Shown here: positions 32,890 to 42,842 of the stretch, in pieces | Layout of the letters: each line of letters opens with the position of its first letter | Position numbering within the stretch: the first letter of the stretch is position 1 | Origin: Branchiostoma floridae | Taxonomy: Eukaryota; Chordata; Leptocardii; Amphioxiformes; Branchiostomatidae | DNA length: 64,000 nucleotides | Assembly (NCBI RefSeq): GCF_000003815.2 | Contig: NC_049991.1 | Span: 2,227,969 to 2,291,968 of the forward strand | Direction of reading: 5' to 3' | Program-made: the position numbers and the translations under genes | Notes under the pieces: model-generated | Databases searched by the model: none | The model's input: the letters and a program-made list of their open reading frames with translations, nothing else | Told to the model about the DNA's origin: nothing

Positions 32890-35800
32890 TCAGGTAAGAC
32901 GCGTCACCAGAACGATGATGATGATTGGTATAAAGATGACCAATGGGATGACAGCTATCATCCACCTGTACTGCACTTTGTTCTTCAACATCTGATAGGT
33001 GGTTATGTTCCCTTCCTTCTTGGCCGCTTTTGCCTGAAAGAAAATTTGCCTAGTGTTATATTTCTCCTAATATCTAAGTTAAAGTACAAAGTTAGCAAGT
33101 TAGTAGCCCTCGATTTTCGCAAAACGGCTATACGGGCTAGAAAGTTCCCCTCTTCTGCATAGTTCATTGGACGGTTTTATGATTTGTTTTGAAAATAATT
33201 TGAAGAGCCACAGAACTATTTTAAAAAGTGCTGTCTTGAAATCATTATATCCAATTTAAATCAATGACGTGTTTATGTTTGTTGAAACGTTGTTTTCTAA
33301 AACAGTGTGAGACATTACAATCCGTTTTAATGTTTGTTGAAATGTTGTTTTCTCTCTAAGAGCAAGGGGGTTATACACTCCTTGCTAAGAGCAACAAACA
33401 TTGCGAAAAACACTGTGTCACTAGGTACAACCGATATGCCGATTTCGTGCTTGTTGAAACGTTGCTCTCACATGTATACGTTTGCTCAGCTTTGTTTGCT
33501 AAATAACCCTAAGTACAAAATCATAACATACCATACGAGATTCCTTGACACCCTTCGCTATCCACACAGGAATACAGCAGCCAAACCCGCTACACAAGTA
33601 CCACAGAGTCTTTCTAATGCCCTCTCGGACCTCTTCTCCTTTCTTGTCGTCTTTCTTGTCGATTTGGACTGAGGTAGAACCTTCTACTTGGAGATTCTGG
33701 ACACTTAGAATAACGCCATCTGGCGTAGAGTCCGGTCCTGCACCGCTCTGTGTTCCATTTTGTTTGACATGGTCATTTTCTATTTCCTTCTGGATTGTTC
33801 CGTCTTCGTAAACTGGGTTAGTCTGATGGAGAAAAACAAAACAATTTAACTAGAATATGTAAGAAATGGTAAGGTACGCGTACGTGTATTGTAGCCTGTG
33901 ATGCACAAGCTCAACCTTTAATTGCCAAAGCTTATTAGGCCTCCTCATAGTCTAATAACTCTAATTAGTATGAATAATAGATTACTAATACATGTCGATA
34001 TCTCATGTTGAAAAGCAACCAAGGTAACGTATGTTGATACTATGATGGTGCATTTTGTTGTACATCCGACGGTTGCACCGGATGGTGAGATTTGTGTCAT
34101 GCCGGGGCTACATTTCTATTCTAATTGAGTCAAGTTAGCGTTCCCAGCCTGTTTGCGCATTCCTTAAGAAGCGTAAACAGGTTGGGGGCGCGCCACGTGA
34201 CCTCAATTACACCTGGACATACTCACCTGACACAGGGGTACTTATTACACTGAGAAATCTTGCATTTTGTCATTCGGAGCGGACGAGCCTCACCGCAGCG
34301 TAGGGGAAGCTTCGCTACCACGTTTCTCGTCTTCTTCACGTGCTCTCGACTTTGTTTTTAGACCAGGTCTTCCCAGCGCGACAGATGCTGATTTTGAGAG
34401 CCCAGTGTTGTAGTCAGGTTTGGGGGATGGTTTACTCTTACCAAGGAGATTTAATAGCTCTTTGCTCTTACTTATCGTCCTGGGGTTTGCAGACTACGGT
34501 TGGTCGGGTCGGAGAGCCCGAGTTTAGAGCCCAGGACGGGCAGTTTAACGTGGCAGCCTGGCGGCGGAGTTACTTGAACGTTTTGGCCGACTTAGAGCAT
34601 TCTTCTTGGGGTTCACAGGTGAGACTTGATTAGGTTCCTTTAAATTTGTTGTTCCTATTAGTATTATTTTTTTGTGGAGCATGTCCACAGTGCTGCTTTT
34701 TCGATTTTGGATTCCGCTAGTATTGTTTAACGTTTTATTGTGGAGGGTAACCACTAGTAAATTGTTTTTTGTTTTGTGGAAGCTATCCACTAGAACTTGT
34801 TTTTTATTTCCGCGGAAGGATTCTGCTAGTATGTTCTCTCGTTTTATGTGGTGGGTAGCCACTAATAAATGATTTATTGTTTTGTGGAGGCTATCCTTTA
34901 ATAATTTGTTTATCGTTTCCCCGGAAGGAGTCCGCTATAATGTACTCTCGCCTTATGTGGTGGGTAACCACAAGTAAATGATTTATTGTTTTGTGGAGGC
35001 TTTCCACTAATAAATTGTCTTTCGTTTCCGCGGAAGGACTAGTCCGCTAGTAATGTTCTCTCGCCTTATGTGGTGGGTAACCACAAGTAAATGATTTATT
35101 GTTTTGTGGAGGCTTTCCACTAATAAATTGTCTTTCGTTTCCGCGGAAGGAGTCCGCTAGTAAAATTTCTCTCGCCTTATGTGGTGGGTAACCACAAGTA
35201 AATGATTTATTGTTTTGTGGAGGCTTTCCACTAATAAATTGTCTATCGTTTCCGCGGAAGGAGTCCGCTAATAATGTTCTATCGCTTTATGTGGTGGGTA
35301 ACCACAAGTAAATGATTTATTGTTTTGTGGAGGCTTTCCACTAATAAATTGTCTATCGTTTCCGCGGAAGAAGTCTGCTAGTAATGTTCTCTCGCCTTAT
35401 GTGGTGGGTAACCACAAGTAAATGTTTTATTGTTTTGTGGAGGCTTTCCACTAATAAATTGTCTATCGTTTCCGTGGAAGAAGTCTGATAGTAATAATGT
35501 TCTCTCGCCTTATGTGGTGGGCAACCACTAGCTGTGATCTCTAGTTTTTGGAGGGTATTATGTTTTTTATCCTCCGACGACCATGTGGTGGGTCATTAAT
35601 TTTAGCAGTTACATTTTGGTGTGGTTTGCAGCTGTACGCTGTAATCCAACATGGCGCAGGTGGCGCATAATTTGATTCCTCTGACGACCACGTGGCGAAT
35701 GATTAGTTTAAACAATGGCATTTTTGTGTGGTTTATAGTTGTGCGCTTTATTCCAATTTGGCAGGTGAGGTCTTAGGGAAAGCCTGTACTAATTGAACTG

Positions 35801-38339
35801 GTTTATGTGGAGGATAGTATATTTTATCGTTTTTGTGGTGGGTTTCCTATGGCACGTATATGATTGGTTATGTAGAGGGAAATCCATTTGTCAATTTTAT
35901 TCGTGTGTGTGGAGGATTTAGTGTTTTATCTTCTTTTGTGTGGAAGATATCCACTTGATTGGCAAAAGAGAAGGTTGTAGTAAGCAGTATACCCACGGTT
36001 GTTTTTAATTGTTTGATCTCTTTTGGGGTACGATATCCATGTTTTGCGGATGCAGACGTTTTATCGGTTGTGTGGAACGCATCTACTGTGAATAGGTTTA
36101 TTTACCGATTGTTGCTAGTTTACGAGGCGGCTTATTTCTGTATGTTTTTCCATGGTTAGCATTGTTCAGAAGTTTTTAGACCTAGTAAGTAATGTTTATT
36201 AGTTCCTTTTTCGGGGGATGTTCGACGGCGGGCACCGGGGTTTCCTATTATTACCCTTCTACTTCGGTAGGCCCACCAACCGGGGGCTGGTGCTCGTCCT
36301 AGGGCTGACCCTGGGTTAATCTTTATTTTTAAAATTGCATGTTTCTAGTCTGCTTGCCGTGTATTTATTGTTTGGAATGTCGGCTATTGAGAGAGACGGT
36401 CATTTCTTAGTTTGCAATTTTCCTTTTTCGTTACAGTAAGAGTAAAAGTGAGTTGTTTTTGTTTGAGAATTGTCATCTCAGGGTCAGCCTTGGGACGAAA
36501 TTAGTACTTGACTTAGCTAAAGGGTGTTTTTTCTAGGTTCGAGTAGAGGTTTGGGTTGGAGGAAGGGTTTGGATATAGGTTTGGGATAGGATAGAGGTTT
36601 TGCAAAGGATAGAGGTTTGGGATAAGTTTGAGGTTTGGGAAAGAATTGAGGTTTGGGGAAGGATAGAAGAATGGGAAAGGATGGAGGTATGGGGTATTAG
36701 AGGTTATCTATACTGGTGTGTGCTTTAGCATACCGCATTACGTACACGGAAGGGAGATTGCGGAGGACTTTTTTGCCCATACCTTACACTCTCTTCGGAG
36801 CACGCCCGGAGGTCAGGCAGGATATAGTACTATTCTAATTGAGTCAAGTTAGCGTTCCCAGCCTGTTTGCGCATTCCTTAAGAAGCGTAAACAGGTTGGG
36901 GGCGCGCCACGTGACCTCAATTACACCTGGACATACTCACCTGACACAGGGGTACTTATTACACTGAGAAATCTTGCATTTTGTCATTCGGAGCGGACGA
37001 CCCCACCGTAGCTTAGGGGAAGCAAGCAGATGAGCGTGGCTAGATGCGTGTGGTTGGTGTCATCAAGGAAGGGGGGGGGGGGGGGGTCAAGGAAAGTTGC
37101 TGTTCCAGAACGCCCACCCCCCCACCCTGATTTTTTGTATGTTTCGTTATCCCGCCGTTTACGACCATCCGGGCGTTTTGCTCCGGACTTTTTTGCCCAT
37201 ACCTTACACTCTCTTCGGAGCACGCCCGGAGGTCAGGCAGGATATAGTACTAGCCTGAGTATCATCCTCCGTAGTAACCGCTGGCTCACGACTTTCGCTT
37301 GCTAACCACGGAGTTAGCAAGCGAAATTCGTGAACCAGCGGTTACTACGGAGGATGATACTCAGGCTACTACATACATTTCCAGACCGGGCCGGACATTT
37401 GTCAGAAACGAGAATTATAATATCTAGGTTATTAATACACACACACGGGGAAAAGAGCCAGACTACTTTATTGCCGTAAAATATAGTTAGATATCATGCA
37501 CTCGAAACGTCCGAAAGTAATTTCCTAATCTTATGCTGTTGTAGAGATCGGATTATCTTTATACACTGACTACTAGGCTATCTCTCTCTATATATAGCTA
37601 CGTGAGTAGGGCTGCCTACCGGTACAGAAAATTTAGGTCCAGGTCCGGTTCAGGTCCAGAGGATCAGGTCCAGGTCCGGACCTGAACCTGGACCTGATGC
37701 AGTATGACTTATACCAATGGTCCATTTCACTACAAAGAAATCTGTTTGGTGGAGTATTAGACTTACCCTGGCGTTTTAAAGTCCTACAACGCTAACTGCA
37801 CCTGTACGGTTGGCTGTAAAACTTGGTAGAAATTACTATAAACTCTACACTACTTCACTCTTGTTATTTTCTTCCACCTGCAAGCGCCAAAACGTGTGAA
37901 TGCCTGATAAAATAATCTGTTAATTTTCTAATAGGTCCAACATCCGGTCCACCTAATTTTTTCAGGTCCGGTTTTTCTGGACCGGTCCAATAAGAAAAAA
38001 TGGTTTTGTACCGGTACGCTGTACCGATACCCAACCCTATACGTGATGACTGAGGTATTGAGTTCAACCATTACTTAGTATTCAACTACCCTTAACGGTA
38101 AGTGGTCATATCACACCACCTCCGCCATTATGGTCGCATGATGTGGAAGTTTCTGTCACTATCATCGATATCGTAGATATGTTTTTAACGTGCGAACGTA
38201 ATAGCATAGACGCACCTGTCCCGTGACGTCATTCCGTTCCAAAACTACTGCCTCCGCCACCACCTCAGTTTCGCCGTTCTCGTGCACGGGTAGCTCGATG
38301 TTGTGTACCAACGTTTCCTTGTCCATCTTGCCTCCTTGA
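32890..38339 (-). CDS. Unrecognised 181-aa protein with C-terminal membrane anchor
   Basis: I do not recognise this family. Three coding exons with consensus sites: 38326-38216 (exon begins 38339 after CTTTCAG), 33822-33532, 33033-32890; 546 nt, phase 0 at both junctions. The protein starts MDKETLVHNIELPVHENGE. Residues 1-100 are acidic and polar, followed by a Lys/Asp/Glu-rich patch (DKKDDKKGEEVREG). A Cys-rich aromatic block TLWYLCSGFGCCIPVW lies at about residues 109-124, and the last 25 residues are a strong membrane segment (WMIAVIPLVIFIPIIIIVLV) ending TRLT. This resembles a tail-anchored protein or one with two membrane-associated segments. Intron 1 (33823-38215) holds the hairpin satellite. 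A minus-strand donor at 40374 (CAG/GTGAGT) may belong to an upstream 5' UTR exon. Confidence 0.8.
34116..34310. repeat. Long direct repeat A, first copy
   Basis: About 170 bp starting CTATTCTAATTGAGTCAAGT and containing an inner hairpin CCCAGCCTGTTTGCGC / GCGTAAACAGGTTGGG. It is practically identical to 36830-37005 and diverges after AGCGGACGA. It marks the left end of a 2.7-kb unit in intron 1 of the membrane-anchor gene. Confidence 0.9.
34669..35530. repeat. 110-bp higher-order satellite made of three hairpin modules
   Basis: TATGTGGTGGG recurs at 34845, 34954, 35067, 35178, 35288, 35398 and 35511 (spacing 109-113). Each period contains three ~37-bp modules, each a 15-nt hairpin plus an AT-rich spacer. 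The hairpins are GTGGTGGGTAACCAC, GTGGAGGCTTTCCAC and GCGGAAGGAGTCCGC. All have a 5-bp stem and 5-nt loop, and the stems differ by paired changes. Degenerate hairpins continue to about 36160. No coding function seen. Confidence 0.9.
36540..36705. repeat. Purine-rich short tandem repeat
   Basis: Imperfect 18-23 bp units built on GGATAGAGGTTTGGGA, between the degenerate satellite tail and direct repeat B. Confidence 0.7.
36765..37252. repeat. Direct repeats B, A' and B' (tandem truncated unit)
   Basis: B at 36765-36830 starts GGACTTTTTTGCCCATACCT. It is followed at once by A' (36830-37005, identical to 34116-34285), then about 180 bp with a G13-type tract, then B' (37185-37252), identical to B. 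The order A...B-A'...B' means a unit starting with A and ending with B occurs twice in tandem: a 2.7-kb unit with the satellite and a 0.42-kb unit without it. Confidence 0.9.
37251..37368. mobile_element. Foldback MITE, TAGCCT family (clean copy)
   Basis: TAGCCTGAGTATCATCCTCC at the left is mirrored by GGAGGATGATACTCAGGCTA at the right. Pairing continues through GTAACCGCTGG and TTCGCTTGCTAAC around a very short loop. It abuts repeat B'. Confidence 0.85.
37607..38039. mobile_element. hAT-like element TAGGGCTGGGTA family, copy 2
   Basis: Ends TAGGGCTGCCTACCGGTAC and GTACCGATACCCAACCCTA, with flanking octamers TACGTGAG and TACGTGAT (7 of 8 match). Full-length relative of 19918-20346, in intron 1 of the membrane-anchor gene, about 180 bp from the start-codon exon. 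Confidence 0.85.
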
Positions 38340-38397
38340 CTGAAAGGATACAGATTCACTTTTTAGACGTTATATATATCATAACGCCATAGCAAGT

Positions 38398-40300
38398 AAA
38401 TTTCATGGATGACATCCTATGAAGAATGCAAACTTTGAATAATGAGTTAGTGAAAAAAAAACATGGGTGAAATAAACAAGATGGCTAAATTTTCAAAATA
38501 GACACCATAAACGTCGTAACAGGTTTTTGAATTGACAAAACGTGGCATCACAACTAACAAGGCATTCATTCTTGTATTAAAGAACTAGTGTAGTAAAAGT
38601 GATACTAGTGTGTTACACTGCAACTACATTCATGGCATCCATATTGGTGGCACTTTAACAACAATCCAACAAGTTTCACTTCTGCAACTATAGTCATTGC
38701 TACCTCCCTAGTGTCACTTCTGCAAGTATGATTATTATAGGCTATATAACACAACATGTTTGCCTATTTTGGTCTATTATCCCCGGGATTTTTTTTTCTG
38801 AAAGCAGGCGAAAATTAATGAGCGCGCTGATGTCATCCATAAAATTTACATGCTGTGGTCTTTAATTCTGTGGAAAGCAAACTCCACTGTTCGGACCTGT
38901 AACTGGTCCATTCCTAGTGTAAGGTTACCCGCTACAAGCGCGATTTAATTAGGCTAATCTTACATCAAATATCCTACACATATACGATGATTCGGTATCG
39001 CTTACGTTGCTTACGTAACGGTTGTGCTGGTTTCAATATAAACATTTCTTTGATGACGTCAAGTGAGTCAAACAAGGCAAGTCGTAAATAAGAAACAAGG
39101 TAAACACGGGTAACATGTTTACTGCGCCTTAAACGAATGATTTACATGCATACATAAGTGATATATGGGAATTAACAGGTGGTTCATATCTAGCGGGTCG
39201 TATTTCGTGCCCACGCGCGGCTTGTACATGTTCTGTGGTGTGATATTGAAAATAATATCAATGTTTGGTATCGGAGCACACTGATTACGAGTGAAAGTAT
39301 AATTCGTCATTTTGCATTACTATATACCATTTCTAATGTGATAGAATTACCTGTTTCTATTCATTGACTACGTTTACTAGTATTTCAGTTGTGAAGAAGA
39401 ATGTATACAGTTTTGTGTATACCAGTAAGGTAATAAATAGCAAGGAAAAATTCATATTCCTCATGTTACTAGATAGATCCTGTATTATTGACTATACCTG
39501 CCCATATGCTTACAACTGTCTTTAGAAGCTAGAAGAAGTTGAACCTGTACATACTAGCATATAGTAGTCTCTGTAGATGTATAAAGATGACCCTTTTTTA
39601 TATCAAATTGTGCCTTATCGCAATGACCTGTACTTAGCTTGTTTGAGTATAAATGTACAATAAAGGTCCTTCATTTAATAATAGTAATATTTGTAATAAA
39701 GGTTCCCCACATTGACGACTACATGTAACCAAAACAAAGGCGCATCACCATAGATTTTGCTGTCAAAGTATTCGTGTGCTGCGAGTAGAAAGTGTAATTA
39801 TAAGTGCTCGCCCGCATACGAATCCACGCATTAACGGTTAGAACAAATTGATGATTCCATGTCCAAACATGGCGAAATAGATTGCATTTCGATTGCTTGT
39901 GCCGTATTGCTTAGTACGGTCACGCTAGTAATGGATTTGGAGGTCACAAAAGGAAGGGAAAGGTATTTTTACATACCGCAGATTTCATACATAACTCCAA
40001 TATGTAAGTTACTAGAAATATAGTAAAAATGGAGAAATAAGGCGTCTTGAACAATTGCAAAACTCGATTTTCCACGTTGCGATTTTCAGAAAGACAAGGC
40101 ATGCGAGATTTTGAAATGAACAAAATGGCGACGGTATTGACAACAGACAATGGCATTAGGTATAGTAGACTACAGTATTAGATTACATTACAGGTATTTT
40201 AGCACGCGATCGATGTAGAAAGGGGTTCCCAGAAATGGACGTACGATACTATAAAGGATACATGTATAAGGTGCAACAGATTTACAAGGAAACAGAAAGA
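38398..40300. other. Upstream region of the membrane-anchor gene, no coding exon seen
   Basis: It holds a degenerate GATGTCATCCAT-type element (about 38398-38875), then AT-rich unique sequence. Two YY1-like ATGGCG motifs (about 39868 and 40125) hint at promoter DNA. A possible 5' UTR exon would lie just above 40375. No recognisable coding exon. Confidence 0.4.
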
Positions 40301-41194
40301 GGCCTTAAGTTTCGAAAATGGTTCCATGTTTTGGGGTAAGAAACAACAACAACACTTGAGAATGTAAACTCACCTGAAGCTTAATATGTAAAATCTTGTT
40401 GCAGGCAGTTGAGAGGTACGCCCTTGTAAGTGAAAGATTACGGTCACATGTCCATCCTAGAACTTGTAGAAGGAAATTGTCTTGAAATTCTGTGAGGAAT
40501 TTTCCGTGACGAGACGGGTTGACACGATTTCCGTTACGTGGGTTGGACAGGTAACCGACCTTTAGCACGTACCGGTTCAGCAACTTTTGTTTGCGTTGTC
40601 AGTCCCCAGGGACAATGTGGCTCTGTACAGGTGTGGCGAGCTGCAGTGTTGCAGCAAATCGCTAGATGTCGCTACAGGACCGTAAACAAACCTATCATTC
40701 TAACTTAAGATGAAAACATATTGATGAAATCGCCCAAACATCTCTAAAAATTGTCCTTTAAATCTTACAAGAAAAGTTTAAACAACTGTTTATTGCATTG
40801 TTTTATTCTATTGTGGCAATAAATGTATGTAATAAGTAACATTCTAGTAGTATGATGGCAAATGCTATTACAAGTGAAGAAACTAACATTGCATAATAGA
40901 GACAGCATTCATGGTCTATTAAATATCCCTGCATTGTAAAATTAGTAACCCTGTGTAAAGAGGGTATCTCACTGAACCTGTAATACCTTGGCAGTATGTT
41001 GGAGACAATTGACAGCGCACTTATTGAAATCTATTTGATTTAAAAAAAATTCCATTTTACTTCTTCTGTTGTCTTTTCAGTCATACTTGTTTTGCATGAT
41101 ATTTCCATTATGAATCAAACAACACATGATGAGCTAATGAGAAGGCCGTGGCCTGGCTGCAGTACTGGCACGAAACGATGATGATGATAACTAG

Positions 41195-41358
41195 TCTCTA
41201 GACCCTACGGTGCCTTAGAGATAGTATCAAAGCTGGCAAAAGAGTATAGCCGGCCAAAGGGAGATAGTCGGCCAAAGGGAGTCAAACGGGTGCCGCTATA
41301 CTAAGTCCCTGGCCAGCTTTGATACTATTTCTAAGGCACCGTGGGGTCTGCTTGGAGA
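41195..41358. mobile_element. TCTCCAAGCAG element, copy 3 (short form)
   Basis: It starts TCTCTAGACCCTACGGTGCC (a few bases missing from the end) and finishes GGCACCGTGGGGTCTGCTTG-GAGA, with CTAG at both flanks (41191-41194, 41359-41362). The GGCCAAAGGGAGATAGTCGG-type interior matches the right end of the RecQ-bearing copy at 15155-16177. Confidence 0.8.
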
Positions 41359-42219
41359 CTAGATTATAACACAGATCTAATGTACTACGAAGTGTTTCAG
41401 CTGAGGTGAGACACCCTCTTTACTGTAGCATTTTCCTTGGATTGGAAAGGGGTGATCTATTCAAGATTGAATCAATTTCAGATAGTATGCATTATAATGG
41501 GTTGTAGTATGCAAGATTGAAATAAAAAGATACACTAGTATGACACACAATTGAGGGGGCTAACATATAGAATTTTTACCCTCTCAAAGTATTGAAATAG
41601 AAAATAATATACATATCATGTACCAACAATTCTTAATGAAATCTTGACACATTTTGTAGTATCTATACCCTTATTTAAGAATAATTTCATTGACTACATA
41701 TCATTCAAAGGTAGCTTTCTACGTAGAGTATGACTTTTTGCTACAAATTAATGCAAAGCACTTATCATTTCTAACTATCTTTTATTATAATAACACCTAT
41801 TTACCTTGCAAGCTGTTGAGATGGCTACACATCTTCCAATAGAGCATCATTTCAAAAACAGCATTTCTTTCTAAAAGAAATCAATGTCTCTGAGATAAAA
41901 CATGCAACTGACATCCCTCCCCTATTCCAAAGATTTTTATTTTCAATGAAACATACATATTTTGACAGTCTCCTTGAACAATCAGAAAATCCTAACATTT
42001 AGATATTAAGGCATAGAGGAGCTAGACTATATTTTCTAGTTTTGCAACATAGCACTATACTACATAAGCAGTGAGAGTTAAGGTTTTTTTCCTGTGTTAC
42101 ATTTATTATCCAGTTACTACTAGACTTGCATTGATTGTATGTTATCGTTAGTAGCGTGTTCTGCACTACACCTTGAAATATATAATAGAAGATCTTCTAC
42201 TTTGGTAGTAATCACAGTG

Positions 42220-42665
42220 CAATGGTTAATTTTCTTCCAACACAAATGCATACACGGATCAAATTTTCAACAACCACTGTTGTCTTCTTTAGGATCAGTA
42301 ATCACCAACTACCAACTACGTAAACTCCCTAGATGTACAAACGTGTGCTCTTGTGTATCTGTGACGTCAGCAATTGGTCAGACATGCCAGGAAGTTTATA
42401 TTATATTAGAGGTATAATGGAGGCCATATACACCAAGGGTACTCAAGCCATCACTTAACAGAGACAGTGGTGATACAAACTTCCTTGCAACTTTGACCAA
42501 TTGCTGACGTTACGTATATGCAAGATAAAGTGTCAATAACGCCATGTGTCTTTAACTCTTGTGAGTTTAAATTCTGAAGTGACTGGTCAATATTGATCCT
42601 GAAGAAAGCGACAGTTGTCGTTGAAAATTTGATCCGTGTAAACTTCGTGTTGGAAGAAAGTTCAG
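42220..42665. mobile_element. Large foldback element
   Basis: TTAATTTTCTTCCAACACAA with CACGGATCAAATTTTCAAC at the left is mirrored by GTTGAAAATTTGATCCGTG with TTCGTGTTGGAAGAAAG at the right. Inner arms carry GTCAGCAATTGGTCA and TGACCAATTGCTGACG. The frame starting at 42139 runs through it and is not treated as a gene. Confidence 0.75.
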
Positions 42666-42842
42666 CATAGTACTACCTAGAAATATGTGTAGCAATTCAG
42701 CCAGGCATGTCAGCAGCTTGCATTAAATTTTGTCATTTTTTTGTCTATTTTTTTTTCTTGAATATTTTTCTTCTGTACAGCCATGCACGAGTTTTAGGAC
42801 ATACATAGAGTTCCAAGTATGTACAGACGGCTCCAGCTAAGG

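Noticed and set aside
34669-35530. Hammerhead ribozyme or CRISPR-like array as explanation of the hairpin satellite
   Set aside because: No CUGAUGA/GAAA catalytic core is present, and the modules are contiguous similar units without unique spacers, in an animal intron.
37060-37090. Long poly-G tract as a G-quadruplex regulatory element
   Set aside because: It is a simple homopolymer inside repeat unit A'-B'. Several similar poly-G or poly-C runs (about 16860, 47860, 48783) occur in the window without a consistent position relative to genes.
40305-40583. 92-codon minus-strand frame upstream of the membrane-anchor gene
   Set aside because: A donor at 40374 lies within it, but splicing to 38339 would not keep it in frame with the MDKETLVHN start, so at most it is a 5' UTR exon.
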